A DNA stretch of 64,000 bases from Nonomuraea pusilla (GTDB lineage Bacteria; Actinomycetota; Actinomycetes; Streptosporangiales; Streptosporangiaceae): contig NZ_FOBF01000002.1 in the NCBI RefSeq assembly GCF_900109355.1, forward strand, positions 248,001-312,000, given 5' to 3'. This document shows, one piece after another, positions 24,363 through 32,790 of this stretch. The translations under genes and the position numbers were made by a program. The notes below the pieces were generated by a model. That model saw nothing but the letters and a program-made list of their open reading frames with translations, ran no database searches and was not told where the DNA came from. Numbering within the stretch: position 1 is the first letter of the stretch; every line of letters begins with the position of its first letter.

Positions 24363-25012
24363 TCAGGGTGACGGTCGCCGACGACCAGGCGGTGGTGCGG
24401 GCGGGCATCGCGGCGGTGCTGGACGTCGAGCCCGACCTGAGCGTCGTGGGCCAGGCGGCCGACGGGGACGCGGCGGTCGCGCTGGCGGTGTCGCTGCGTC
24501 CGGACGTGGCGCTCATGGACGTGCGGATGCCGGGCATGGACGGTCTGCGGGCGACCGCCGAGATCGTCGCCCGCGCGCCGGGCACGCGGGTGGTGGTGCT
24601 GACGACGTTCGGCCTGGACGAGTACCTGTTCGCGGCGCTGCGCGCGGGGGCGAGCGGCTTCCTGCTCAAGGACGCCGAGCCGGAACGGGTCGCCGACGCG
24701 GTGCGCGTGGCCGCCGCCGGCGACGCCCTCCTGGATCCGGGGGTCACCCGGCGGCTGATCGACCGGTTCGCGGCGGAGCCGGAGCCGCGGGACGCCCGCG
24801 TGCTGGCCACGCTCACGCCGCGCGAGACGGAGGTGCTGCGCCAGGTGGCGCGCGGGCTGACGAACGCCGAGATCGGCGACGCGCTCGGCATCAGCCGCGC
24901 GACCGTCAAGGACCACGTCGCGGTCGTCCTCGGCAAGCTCGGCGTGCGCGACCGGCTCCAGGCGACGATCGCGGCGTACGAGACGGGCCTGGTGCGGCCG
25001 GGCCGCCGCTGA
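24344..25012 (+). CDS. NarL/FixJ-family response regulator
   Basis: 222 residues if it starts at the GTG inside the end of the kinase gene (19-nt overlap); a GTG at 24368 would give a 214-residue form. The receiver has the acidic pair VADDQ, the phospho-Asp in ALMDVRMPGMDG, Thr in VVVLTTFG and Lys in GFLLKDAEP. The C-terminal LuxR helix-turn-helix is LTPRETEVLRQVARGLTNAE onward. All switch residues are present. It is the cognate partner of the fused kinase by overlap; targets are unknown. Confidence 0.92.
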   Translation: MAARDLIRVTVADDQAVVRAGIAAVLDVEPDLSVVGQAADGDAAVALAVSLRPDVALMDVRMPGMDGLRATAEIVARAPGTRVVVLTTFGLDEYLFAALRAGASGFLLKDAEPERVADAVRVAAAGDALLDPGVTRRLIDRFAAEPEPRDARVLATLTPRETEVLRQVARGLTNAEIGDALGISRATVKDHVAVVLGKLGVRDRLQATIAAYETGLVRPGRR

Positions 25013-25079
25013 GAAACCTGGTTCGGGCCGGCGGCCACCCCCCGGGTCGAGCCGCTCGCCCCTACCAAGGAGCTCCCGC

Positions 25080-25099
25080 CCCCCGCCACGCGGCGGGGG
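25080..25099 (+). terminator. Terminator after the two-component operon
   Basis: Stem CCCCCGCC/GGCGGGGG with an ACGC loop, 67 bp after the response-regulator stop and before the promoter of the next gene. Confidence 0.6.
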
Positions 25100-25143
25100 T
25101 GCGGACGGTTCCGCGGCAGGAGGTGGGGGCCGGATCGGCTTCC

Positions 25144-25149
25144 TAGCGT
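25144..25149 (+). promoter_or_regulatory. -10 box (TAGCGT) for a leaderless hydrolase transcript
   Basis: TAGCGT ends 6 nt before the ATG at 25156 and there is no SD, so transcription should start at or within a base of the start codon. The same design is seen at 9671-9676 and 21683-21688. Confidence 0.5.
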
Positions 25150-25155
25150 GATCTC

Positions 25156-26505
25156 ATGAGATCCAACCTTGTGTACGGCATCGTGTTCGCGCTTGCCGGG
25201 CTGGTGGTGGCGCCGGTCGCCGGTGCGGTGGCGTTCGTGGGGGCAGCCGCCCTCGTCCCCGTAGTGGCGGCGTTCTCGGCGGCCGGGCTGGTGGCGGCGG
25301 CGGGGACGGCGTGGCTGTTCGGCCGCCCCCTGGCCAGAAGGCTCGCCCCGGCGCGAGCGGCCCGGCAGGAAGCCCCGCCGCCCGATGCGGCGGGACCGGT
25401 GGCCGGGCGGCCGCGCGCTCCGCGCCGCAGGCCGTTGCGGCGGGGGGCGCTCTGGGGGTACGTCGCGGGCGTCGTCCTCCTGACCGCCGGGCTGGCCGCC
25501 GTCACCGTGTTCAGCGGCTACCCGGTGCCGCCCGCCGCCGCGGCGCCTCCCGGCGTCTCCTACTGGAACCTGCCCACCGGCTCCCGCATCGCCTACGCCA
25601 AGATCCCCGCGTCGGGGAGGGCGCGGCCCACTCCGGTGATCTTCCTGCACGGCGGCCCGGGAACGCCGGGGGAGGGCGTCCCGGAGGGCGGCGCCGAGCT
25701 GGCCGCCGCCGGTTTCGACGTCTACGCCTACGACCAGCTCGGCGCCGGCCGGTCCACCCGGCTGCAGGACGTGGCCGGCTACACGGTCGCCCGGCACGTC
25801 GCCGACCTCGACGCCATCCGCGGCGCGATCGGCGCCGAGCGGGTGATCCTGGTCGGCAGGTCGTGGGGCGGGACGCTCACGGCGGCGTACCTGGCGGCCC
25901 ATCCCGACAGGGTCGCCAAGGCGGTGCTCACCTCGCCCGGCCCGATCTGGGAGCCCGCCTTCCCCGGCGGCATCGGCGGCCCCTGGGACCGTCTCACCCC
26001 GGCGGAGACCGCCCGCGCCGACGAGCTGTCCTCCGACCCGCGCTTCCTCGTGCAGGGGCTCCTGCTCCAGCTGAACCCGGCCGCCGCGCACGCCCTCGTC
26101 CCGGACGCCGAGGCCGACGCCCGCTTCCGCGCGCTGCTGCTCACCGCCAAGGACGCCACCGGCTGCCCGGGCGGCGCGCCCGCGCCCCTGCACGACAACC
26201 GCCCCGGCTTCTACGGCAACCAGCTCACCTCGGCCGACGCCTCCGCCGTGCCCGACCCGCGCCCGCGGCTGCGCGGCGTCCGCGTGCCCACCCTGATCGT
26301 GCGGGGCGAGTGCGACTATCTGAAGTGGGACGTCACGTACGAGTACCGGCGGATCCTGCCCGCCTCGACCCTCGTGTACGTCCGCGGCGCCGGGCACTCG
26401 ATCGCGAACGGCCGCCCGGACCTGTACCGCGACCTGCTCACGACCTTCCTCCTCGACCGCCCGCTGCCTCTGCCCGCGGTCACCTCGTCGAAGGAGCCCT
26501 CCTGA
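25156..26505 (+). CDS. Membrane-anchored alpha/beta hydrolase (proline iminopeptidase-like, S33)
   Basis: 449 residues. The N-terminus has two or three hydrophobic segments separated by an Arg/Pro-rich cytoplasmic stretch (residues 1-125), then the hydrolase domain with the oxyanion motif FLHGGPG, the nucleophile elbow GRSWGG, Asp in the GECDYLKWD region and His in GAGHSI. HGGPG is typical of prolyl aminopeptidases and related S33 enzymes, so a peptidase or ester/amide hydrolase on the outer face of the membrane is likely. It is followed by a hairpin shared with the convergent secreted-protein gene. Confidence 0.85.
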   Translation: MRSNLVYGIVFALAGLVVAPVAGAVAFVGAAALVPVVAAFSAAGLVAAAGTAWLFGRPLARRLAPARAARQEAPPPDAAGPVAGRPRAPRRRPLRRGALWGYVAGVVLLTAGLAAVTVFSGYPVPPAAAAPPGVSYWNLPTGSRIAYAKIPASGRARPTPVIFLHGGPGTPGEGVPEGGAELAAAGFDVYAYDQLGAGRSTRLQDVAGYTVARHVADLDAIRGAIGAERVILVGRSWGGTLTAAYLAAHPDRVAKAVLTSPGPIWEPAFPGGIGGPWDRLTPAETARADELSSDPRFLVQGLLLQLNPAAAHALVPDAEADARFRALLLTAKDATGCPGGAPAPLHDNRPGFYGNQLTSADASAVPDPRPRLRGVRVPTLIVRGECDYLKWDVTYEYRRILPASTLVYVRGAGHSIANGRPDLYRDLLTTFLLDRPLPLPAVTSSKEPS

Positions 26506-26535
26506 CCGCTCCGGGCCGCCCGCCCACCCAGGGCG

Positions 26536-26555
26536 GCGGCGCCGGAGGGCGCCGC
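26536..26555. terminator. Bidirectional terminator
   Basis: Perfect 8-bp stem GCGGCGCC/GGCGCCGC with a GGAG tetraloop, midway between the convergent stops at 26505 and 26563. Confidence 0.7.
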
Positions 26556-26562
26556 GTGCGCG

Positions 26563-27075
26563 TCAGTCCTTGACCCAAGTGAGGTCGATGCGGTTGCCCA
26601 GGTCGGAGGCCTGGACGAAGACCGGGTACATGGGGGTGTGCTTGCCGAACGTCTTGGCCTTGGAGAGCCACACGTACGCGCAGGCGGCGGCCTCCGTCCT
26701 GGTGAGGGTGAGGACGCGGGTGTCGTGCTTGGCGTCCTGCGTGAAGTCCTGCTGGTCCCGCAGGACGTGGCCCTTCTGGTCGGTGACACTGATCCCCTTC
26801 CACCAGGTGACCTGGGGGGCGCTGTGCAGGACGAACTGGACCTCGTCCGCCTGGGGGATCTTGGTGTAGGCCGCGGTGACGGTGTCCTCGCCGTCGCGAT
26901 TGTTGGGCGCCTGGTAGGAGAGCTGGGCGACGACGGGCTTGAGCTCGGTCTGCGGCGTCCGCAGCACCCCGGGGCAGGCGGTCGCCCCGGCCGCCTGGGC
27001 CGTGGCGGCCCCCGGGACGAGGGCCGCCACGGCCAGGGCGGCGACGGCGGCGGCGGCGATCGAAGAGTGGCGCAT
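26563..27075 (-). CDS. Secreted protein of unknown function
   Basis: 170 residues from the ATG with GGAGG 6 nt upstream. A Sec signal (SSIAAAAVAALAVAALVPGA, cleavage near AQA-AG) is followed by a beta-rich domain of about 140 residues with two Cys (ATACPG and AAACAYVW) that could form a disulfide. No recognised family. Unusually Trp/Lys/Thr-rich compared with its Ala/Arg-rich neighbours, as expected for an exported protein. Confidence 0.7.
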   Translation of the reverse strand: MRHSSIAAAAVAALAVAALVPGAATAQAAGATACPGVLRTPQTELKPVVAQLSYQAPNNRDGEDTVTAAYTKIPQADEVQFVLHSAPQVTWWKGISVTDQKGHVLRDQQDFTQDAKHDTRVLTLTRTEAAACAYVWLSKAKTFGKHTPMYPVFVQASDLGNRIDLTWVKD

Positions 27076-27217
27076 CGGGTCCTCCAGGATCAGGGGGGAC
27101 GGTGACAACGCCCCTCAGCCTGCCCACGGGCACCACGAACCACAGCTGTCACGGCGGCACCTCTGCCGTCACCGTTCGTGACGGACAAGTGACAGCGCCG
27201 ACAGGTGTGAGAACGCG

Positions 27218-27466
27218 TCAGTGCGGGCGCACCGACGCCTCGGCCCGTTCGCCCTCCTCGATCCACGGGCCGGTGCGGACGTATCCCAGGCGTTCCAGCA
27301 CCGCGTCCCGCTGCTCCGCCGACAGCGGCACCTCGGGGTGGTCGCGGGCCTCCACGTCGCTCACGACGAGAGCGCCGTCGCCGGCCACCTCGAACACCTC
27401 CCTGCGGACGATCCCCATGGCCTCGTCACCCGGGTCAGGAAACATGCGCGCGATGTACTTCACCAT
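27218..27466 (-). CDS. Small acidic protein of unknown function
   Basis: 82 residues, ATG preceded by a G-rich SD-like stretch (GAGGGGGG). Predicted alpha/beta, no signal or membrane segment; it contains a possible strand pair (VRREVFEVAG and GALVVSDVEA). Same strand as the hydrolase downstream, 140 bp away from the secreted gene. Probably real by codon pattern; function unknown. Confidence 0.55.
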   Translation of the reverse strand: MVKYIARMFPDPGDEAMGIVRREVFEVAGDGALVVSDVEARDHPEVPLSAEQRDAVLERLGYVRTGPWIEEGERAEASVRPH

Positions 27467-27520
27467 CTGCCCCCCTCGTCCCCCATGCCCACCGGGCGGC
27501 CCCCCAGTCCAGGGCGGACG

Positions 27521-28693
27521 TCAGGGGAGGAAGCGGACCTCCGGGTAACGCTTGGACGGGCCGTCCAGCAGCGGCTGCCGCCGCCCGCGCAGGTGCAGGT
27601 CCACGAAGGCCCCCACGTACGCCCGGATGATCTCCACCGTGCGCGGGCCGGAGAGCGTGGCCTCGGTCTTCACCCCGAGCCGGTCGGCGAACAGCGGCAA
27701 GTCGCAGAAGGACAGGTGCTCCATGCCCCGCACGTTGAGCCAGCGCTTCCAGCCGGTCATGCGCCGCCAGTCGCGCGGCCAGGACACGTCGATGCCGTCC
27801 GGCTCGTGGACCTTCCCGGCCCCCAGCATGAGGAACGGCCGCTCGAATCCGGTCGCGGGCATCGGGGTGCGGAAGGTGCCGTCCATGTTGACCCCGGCCC
27901 GCACCCGGGAGTCCTTCATCATCGTCGCCGCGGCGCCGCTGCCGCCGATGGAGTGGCCCGCCATCGCGATCCTCGACGCGTCGATCAGCTCGCCGCCCTT
28001 CCAGGCCGGGCGCGTCCCCGTCAGCCGGTCGAGCACGAACGACACGTCGGCCGCCCGGCCCCTGTCGGTCCTGGCGCCGAAGTCGTCGTCGTCCTCGTGC
28101 GCGCAGGCGGCGCAGGTCGCCGTGCGGCCGCCGGGCAGGCTGGTGCCGAACGACTCGTGCACGTGGTCGATCCCCGCCACGGCGTACCCCTTGCTCGCCA
28201 GGTCCTCGGCGAGCGCGGTGAGCGAGGTGCGCGGCACCGAGAAGCCGGGCGAGAGCACCACCAGCGGCAGGCTCCCCTTGCGGCCGGCGGGCGGGGCGTC
28301 GAGGTAGGCGTTGGTCCGCGTCGCGCTGAGCGGGGCCGCGGCCTCCGCCCGCCCGCCGAGCCCCTTCAGCACGAGCCGGGCCTCCTCCTGCGTCATGTAC
28401 GGCGCCCGCCTGCCCCGCGCCTCCCTGGCCGGGTACCACACCGAGACCATGAGCTCGCGCGCCTTCTCCTCGGGCACCCACGGGTCGGGGCGGGAGCGGT
28501 CCACCAGGTGCAGGGTGGTGACGCCCACGGGGTGGGGGCCGGTCGGGCGGGGCAGGGCGAACCCGGCGCCCGTGGAGGCGGAGGCGGGGGTGGGGACGGC
28601 GGCCTGGGCGGCCACGGGCACGGCGACGGCGGGCGCCGAGGCCGCGAGCAGCGCCACGGCGGTGACCACACCGCGAATGATCTTTCTTGGCAT
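27521..28693 (-). CDS. Secreted platelet-activating-factor acetylhydrolase-like lipase/esterase
   Basis: 390 residues from the ATG at 28693. Sec signal (RKIIRGVVTAVALLAASAP, cleavage near AQA-AV), then an alpha/beta hydrolase of the PAF-AH II type: LPLVVLSPGFS leads to the oxyanion site, GHSIGGSGAA is the nucleophile elbow, Asp follows in NMDGTF and His in GMEHLSFCD. This Ser-Asp-His order is that of plasma PAF-AH and bacterial relatives that cleave short acyl chains. A Cys pair (TCAACAHEDDDD) in a loop may stabilise the fold. Weak SD. Confidence 0.87.
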   Translation of the reverse strand: MPRKIIRGVVTAVALLAASAPAVAVPVAAQAAVPTPASASTGAGFALPRPTGPHPVGVTTLHLVDRSRPDPWVPEEKARELMVSVWYPAREARGRRAPYMTQEEARLVLKGLGGRAEAAAPLSATRTNAYLDAPPAGRKGSLPLVVLSPGFSVPRTSLTALAEDLASKGYAVAGIDHVHESFGTSLPGGRTATCAACAHEDDDDFGARTDRGRAADVSFVLDRLTGTRPAWKGGELIDASRIAMAGHSIGGSGAAATMMKDSRVRAGVNMDGTFRTPMPATGFERPFLMLGAGKVHEPDGIDVSWPRDWRRMTGWKRWLNVRGMEHLSFCDLPLFADRLGVKTEATLSGPRTVEIIRAYVGAFVDLHLRGRRQPLLDGPSKRYPEVRFLP

Positions 28694-28838
28694 GGGAACC
28701 ACTGTGCCGACCGCGAGGCCGTCCGCACCTCGGCCATAAGGGCGCTTCAGGCCCGCGACTTTGGTAGCCGCCCGCCTACGACCATGGTCCACGCGCGTCC
28801 TCCGCGGGAAGGGGGCGGTGACCCGCCCCCTTACGCGG

Positions 28839-29312
28839 TCAGCTGCAGTTGCCCCAGCTCTGGCGGCCGCCGCTGGCGACCGCCGGGTCGTGGCCGTTGG
28901 GCTTGATCGTGCCCCAGAACTTCACGCACAGGTCCTTGGCCCAGTACTTCACCGGGCCGGCGTAGTACTTGTACCTGCCGCTGTCGCGGCGCACGATCGG
29001 GTTCTGCTTCTGGTCCTTGACCGCCTTGGGCTGGACGCTCAGCTCGGCGCTCACCGGGCTCTTCGCGCCGACGAAGCTGGACTTGATGGTGACCACGCAG
29101 TTCTGCTTGGTGGCGCGGTTGTAGAGCAGGTAGACCGTGCCGTACTTGCGGCCGCTGGGGGTCACGACGTCCTTGGTGCCGCCGGAGACCCGGCCGAATC
29201 CCCCGCCGCAGATGCTCTCCGGGCTGCGGGTGGCGGCGTCGGCCGGGGTCGCGAGGACACCGCTCAGGCAGACGGCCGCGGTCAGGAGTGCTGCCTTGCC
29301 GGGCATTCGCAC
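28839..29312 (-). CDS. Spore-associated protein A (SapA)-like secreted protein
   Basis: 157 residues. The GTG at 29312 has AAGGA 8-9 nt upstream; an ATG two codons later is less well placed. A signal peptide ends near ADA-AT. The mature part follows the SapA pattern of Streptomyces: ICGGGFGRV, KYGTVYLLYNRATKQNCVVT, YYAGPVKYWAKDLCVKFWG and a terminal WGNCS, with four conserved Cys. SapA coats aerial hyphae and spores in Streptomyces; its role is unresolved. This is the main hint that the host sporulates. Confidence 0.82.
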   Translation of the reverse strand: MRMPGKAALLTAAVCLSGVLATPADAATRSPESICGGGFGRVSGGTKDVVTPSGRKYGTVYLLYNRATKQNCVVTIKSSFVGAKSPVSAELSVQPKAVKDQKQNPIVRRDSGRYKYYAGPVKYWAKDLCVKFWGTIKPNGHDPAVASGGRQSWGNCS

Positions 29313-29403
29313 GTTATCGTCCTTTCGGTTTGACAGAAGATCTCGACAAGAATGCCCGAAATCCGGTTATCGGTCCAGGTTCGCAGCTCAGGGCCGCCTC
29401 CGG

Positions 29404-30075
29404 TCACAACGGCAGGGGGAGCCGGTCGACGAGCCAGTACAGGCTGACCGTCACGATCGGCACGGTCGGAGCGGCCACCGCCCAGCGGTGCGCGGGGGAG
29501 CGGCGCAGCCACCTGAGCAGCGGGAACAGCACGGCGACGATCGCCGGCTGCGTCACCTCGATGCCGAGGTCGAAGCTGAGCAGCGACAGCAGCAGCTCCC
29601 ACGACCCGCTCCCGCCGATGTCGAGGGCCCCGGCGAAGCCGAGGCCGTGGACGAGGCCGAAGGCGAACACGACGGGCAGCCGCCACCGGCCGGCCCCGCC
29701 TTCCGCGCGGCCGAAAAGGTTCGCCACGGCCACCACGGTGATCGACACGGCGACGACCGGCTCGACGACCCGCGCCGGAACCTCCACGATCCCCATCGCG
29801 GCCAGCAGGAACGTGATGCTGTGGGCGGCGGTGAAGGCCGAGGCGGTGACGACCACGTCGCGCGGGCGGCGCGCGCCGATGAGCAGGGCGAGCAGGAAGA
29901 GGACGTGGTCCAGGCCGGTCACCAGGTGCTCGGCGCCCAGCACGAGGAACTCCAGCGCCTGCAGGGAGGCGGGGTGCCCTCCGACCTCGACGGCCGGGGC
30001 GCGGGTGGTCAGGACCGCCGAGCCTGTCCCTTCCAGATGAAGTTGGCGGAAGGGGCAGGCGCTGACCTGCGGCAC
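29404..30075 (-). CDS. HupE/UreJ-family membrane protein, possibly missing its N-terminal domain
   Basis: 223 residues from a GTG. The HupE/UreJ core is intact, with six membrane helices and the conserved His motifs GAEHLVTGLDHVLF, FTAAHSITF and GLVHGLGFAG thought to bind nickel or cobalt. Many actinobacterial relatives carry a large extracytoplasmic domain before this core; here only about 40 residues precede it, and they look like the tail of such a domain (CPFRQLHLEG). The gene may be a short natural form or an N-terminal truncation next to the decayed region that starts near 31 kb. Confidence 0.75.
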   Translation of the reverse strand: MPQVSACPFRQLHLEGTGSAVLTTRAPAVEVGGHPASLQALEFLVLGAEHLVTGLDHVLFLLALLIGARRPRDVVVTASAFTAAHSITFLLAAMGIVEVPARVVEPVVAVSITVVAVANLFGRAEGGAGRWRLPVVFAFGLVHGLGFAGALDIGGSGSWELLLSLLSFDLGIEVTQPAIVAVLFPLLRWLRRSPAHRWAVAAPTVPIVTVSLYWLVDRLPLPL

Positions 30076-30252
30076 GACACCTTGGCCTGAACGGCTTCGA
30101 GGAAGTCGTTCAGTCTTTCTTGCCGGCGAGAGGATCTCTGTGAGGTTGATCGTTCACAAGATGATGTCTCAACGATGGCGGGATCAAGTAGTGGCGCTCA
30201 GCCTCGGCGCCTGCTGTGCCCGCGCTCTTCCCGGACGACAGGGCGAAGTGGT

Positions 30253-30921
30253 TCAACCTCTTCCACGAATCGGCACGTCAAACGCTTCGGCGAAGAGCTC
30301 CAGTCCTTCCGGCAGGCTCCTGACCCCGGTCAGCTTCACATCGAAGGGCAGATTGAACGGGATCGGATAGGAGATCAGCTGTGCGACCTGGTCCGGCAAG
30401 GGCACGCCCTGGATCTTCTCGGCCTGGAGCCTGATCTTCCCGTCGGTGACCTCGACCCGCAGCTCGGCATTGAACTTCACCTTGTTCGCCCCGATCGTGA
30501 CCTCCCCCGAGGCCGTGAGCCGTCGCCCGTTACCGCCGATCTTCACGCCACTCGGCGCGAACGCGTCGATCGTCGCCCTGGACAGGGTGCCGCTGATGCT
30601 CACGCGACCGGCCTGGACACGGGCTTGGTTCCGCAGGACGTCGGCCAGGGGCGCCGTCACGTCGTACGCGGCGCCCCGCACGTTCCTGACCTGCACGCTG
30701 CCGTAGCTGAAGGTGCCGAGATCGAACCGCACCTCTGGACAGCGCCCCGACACGGCCTGCGTGAGAAACGGGATGCCCTCGATCGACACGGCCGACGTGC
30801 CGGACAGGCTGGGAACGGCGTCGATTCTGTTCGCCAGGTCGCGCTCGACGCTCGCCACGGCGACTCGGTCGATGATGAGGAGGATGACGAGCGCCATCAG
30901 GAAAACGATCACCTTGCGCAT
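30253..30921 (-). CDS. DUF2993 / LmeA-family phospholipid-binding protein
   Basis: 222 residues. One N-terminal signal anchor (VIVFLMALVILLIIDRVAV) is followed by the DUF2993 fold: EGIPFLTQAVSGR near the start, repeated beta segments, and the C-terminal LPFDVKLTGVRSLPEGLELFAEA typical of the family. Mycobacterial LmeA is a periplasmic phospholipid-binding protein needed for lipomannan elongation. The ATG has GGAG upstream. It is the last intact gene before the first graveyard. Confidence 0.85.
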   Translation of the reverse strand: MRKVIVFLMALVILLIIDRVAVASVERDLANRIDAVPSLSGTSAVSIEGIPFLTQAVSGRCPEVRFDLGTFSYGSVQVRNVRGAAYDVTAPLADVLRNQARVQAGRVSISGTLSRATIDAFAPSGVKIGGNGRRLTASGEVTIGANKVKFNAELRVEVTDGKIRLQAEKIQGVPLPDQVAQLISYPIPFNLPFDVKLTGVRSLPEGLELFAEAFDVPIRGRG

Positions 30922-31054
30922 GGGGCACTCCGCACGCGTCTGCAGCCGCGTAAGTCCTCGGCCGCCGTTCCGGCATCACTCATCCGTCGATCTCGGCCCG
31001 CTGCGCGAGCGACCTGGAACGGAAGGCGGCGACCAGGAACCCGGCCGACCCCAG

Positions 31055-31490
31055 CCCCAACATCTCGGCTTTGAGCTGCTGGTCGCGGACGGCGCGGGCC
31101 GATGGTGGTCGGGAGGGCGGCGTAGTAGGTCGACGTCGGGTGTTGCAGCACCCGGCAGATCGGCTCGACCCCGAACCGGTCGCGATGGGCGTCGATGAAG
31201 GCGTTCATCTGGGCGGGCGTGGGTCGAGTTGGCTCGCGAAAGAAGCCGAAGCCGCCTTGAGGATCTCGTTGGCCCGGCGCAGTTCGCGCACCTCGCGTTC
31301 CAGCTCGGCGATTCGCTGCGCGTCCTCCGTCGTCGTGCCTGGCCGTTGCCCGGCGTCGACGTCAGCTTGGCGCACCCAGCTGCGCAGCGATTCGGACCCG
31401 ACGCCGAGTTGACGCGCCACCCGAGTGATCACTGCGTGGGACTCACCGGACTGCTTTCAGCTCTGGCGGGTATCGACGGTGGGAGGGATG
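31055..31490 (-). pseudogene. IS3-family transposase remnant (OrfA with deletion, start of OrfB)
   Basis: On the minus strand, RRYPPELKAVR, typical of the start of IS3 OrfA, runs into a stop near 31443. After a frame change and internal deletion, the HTH/leucine-zipper part follows (ITRVARQLGVGSESLRSWV, then ELEREVRELRRANEILK; 31205-31432). OrfB starts by overlap with MNAFIDAHRDRFGVEPICRV, then shifts frame around 31100 (ARAVRDQQLKAEM) and loses all similarity before the DDE domain. No terminal inverted repeats were recognised. A dead fragment. Confidence 0.85.
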
Positions 31491-31692
31491 CGAAGAAGAT
31501 CGACCGGCCATGGGCTCCATCCTTTCCAACCGCAGGAGCCTTTATCAATGCCGGACGGGTTCACTACGAGCTCACCCACGGATGAAAGGCCTCAGTGAGG
31601 ACGTATCCCAATTCGTCCCTGGCCGGTAAGGTGGATGCGCAAATCCGGGTTTCGCTGGTAGGGCATGACGAACAATCTGATGCTGGGCCAGC

Positions 31693-32508
31693 TCAACGTG
31701 GTGCAAGCGGCGTTGAGCCTGCTCTCACCCAGGCGTGCAGCGGGACGTGATCAGACCACGTGCTCCGGGCGTAATCGACGAAGCATTTCCGTACGCGGCC
31801 CTCGCCGGCGAACACGTAATCAATCTTCCGCTTGCGGGTCACGTAGGTCCAGCGCCGGCGCGGGTCGCATTCGTCGCGGCCCTTGTAGGCCCCGGCGGCG
31901 TCGCGCGGCACAAGGTTGAGGTCGCCGCCGATCACACCCCGGCCGAGCTTGAACAGCTCGCGCAACTGGATGTGGCGGTAGGGCCTGCCCTTCTGCCTGT
32001 CGTCGTAGCTCGATCCCGACGAGAAGTGCGCGGTGCAGAACGCCCGGTCGGCCGTGCAGACGGCGTACCTGCGGGGTCCCCACGGCGGCGAGGTTAGCGC
32101 GTGCACGACGAGGCCGGTGTCCGCTCCGGCCACGGCCACGGCCAGGGTGACGCTCAGCACCCCACGCGGCCTGCCGTTTCTGTCGGGCAGGCACTGGTAC
32201 GGGGAACCGTCCGAGTACTTCAGCCCGGCTGACCGGACGCTCCAGTTCCGGCCGGTACGGCGTTCGAGCTCGCGTTCCAGGTCGGCGTCGGCGTCTGTGC
32301 AGAACTCCTGGAGGAAGACCACGTCCGCCTCGGTCGCCAGCACTGCCACGTGCCAAGCCAGCTCGGCGTTCGAGCGGCGAAAGAGCGCGCACCCGGCGTT
32401 GGTGCCCGCACAGACGTTCCACGTCATCACGTGGAGGGGAGGTGGCTGTGCCTGTACGGACAGGTTCGGTAACAACAGCCCGGCGATCACGAGCTGGCTG
32501 ATCATCAT
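31693..32508 (-). CDS. Secreted endonuclease/exonuclease/phosphatase-family protein
   Basis: 271 residues from the ATG at 32508 (GGAGGG 9 nt upstream; a GTG one codon earlier is equally possible). A signal peptide ends near SVQAQ. The EEP fold is clear: VMTWNVCAGT at the start, VVFLQEFC with the metal-binding Glu, IGGDLNLVP with Asp/Asn, and the terminal SDHVPLHAWV with the catalytic Asp-His. Probably an extracellular nuclease or phosphodiesterase; five to seven Cys suggest disulfides. It looks intact although both neighbours are decayed. Confidence 0.85.
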   Translation of the reverse strand: MMISQLVIAGLLLPNLSVQAQPPPLHVMTWNVCAGTNAGCALFRRSNAELAWHVAVLATEADVVFLQEFCTDADADLERELERRTGRNWSVRSAGLKYSDGSPYQCLPDRNGRPRGVLSVTLAVAVAGADTGLVVHALTSPPWGPRRYAVCTADRAFCTAHFSSGSSYDDRQKGRPYRHIQLRELFKLGRGVIGGDLNLVPRDAAGAYKGRDECDPRRRWTYVTRKRKIDYVFAGEGRVRKCFVDYARSTWSDHVPLHAWVRAGSTPLAPR

Positions 32509-32790
32509 CACCGACATCCCTCCACACATGATCCGAGCCGTCGAAAGACCGCTCAACCGGCACATCTGGCAACCAGGAGCCTATTGGTTCATGGGGTCAG
32601 ACCCGGGCGTACGAGCTGCCGAGAGCCTCTTCTCATGCCAACCCGTCCCGGTTCTCTCCTGCTGATCAGCCCGATCAGGTTGGAAAAGCCTCACTGATGT
32701 CCGAGAGGAGAGCCGTCTCCGTGTGGCCGCCGTACTTCATCTGGTCTGCTCGTAACGCTCTCGGTATTCCCTGGCCACGAACCCAAACCT
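32509..32790. other. Intergenic stretch between the EEP gene and a truncated gene
   Basis: No gene seen. It holds the inverted repeat CTGATC-AGCCC-GATCAG (32662-32678), a possible weak terminator for the minus-strand gene that ends at 32791. Confidence 0.4.

Noticed and set aside
24344..24368. CTG at 24359 as the start of the response regulator
   Set aside because: It would give the common IRV... N-terminus but CTG starts are rare; GTG at 24344 or 24368 is more likely.
30175..31074. 299-codon plus-strand frame
   Set aside because: Antisense of the DUF2993 gene, with His/Arg/Gln-rich noise composition.
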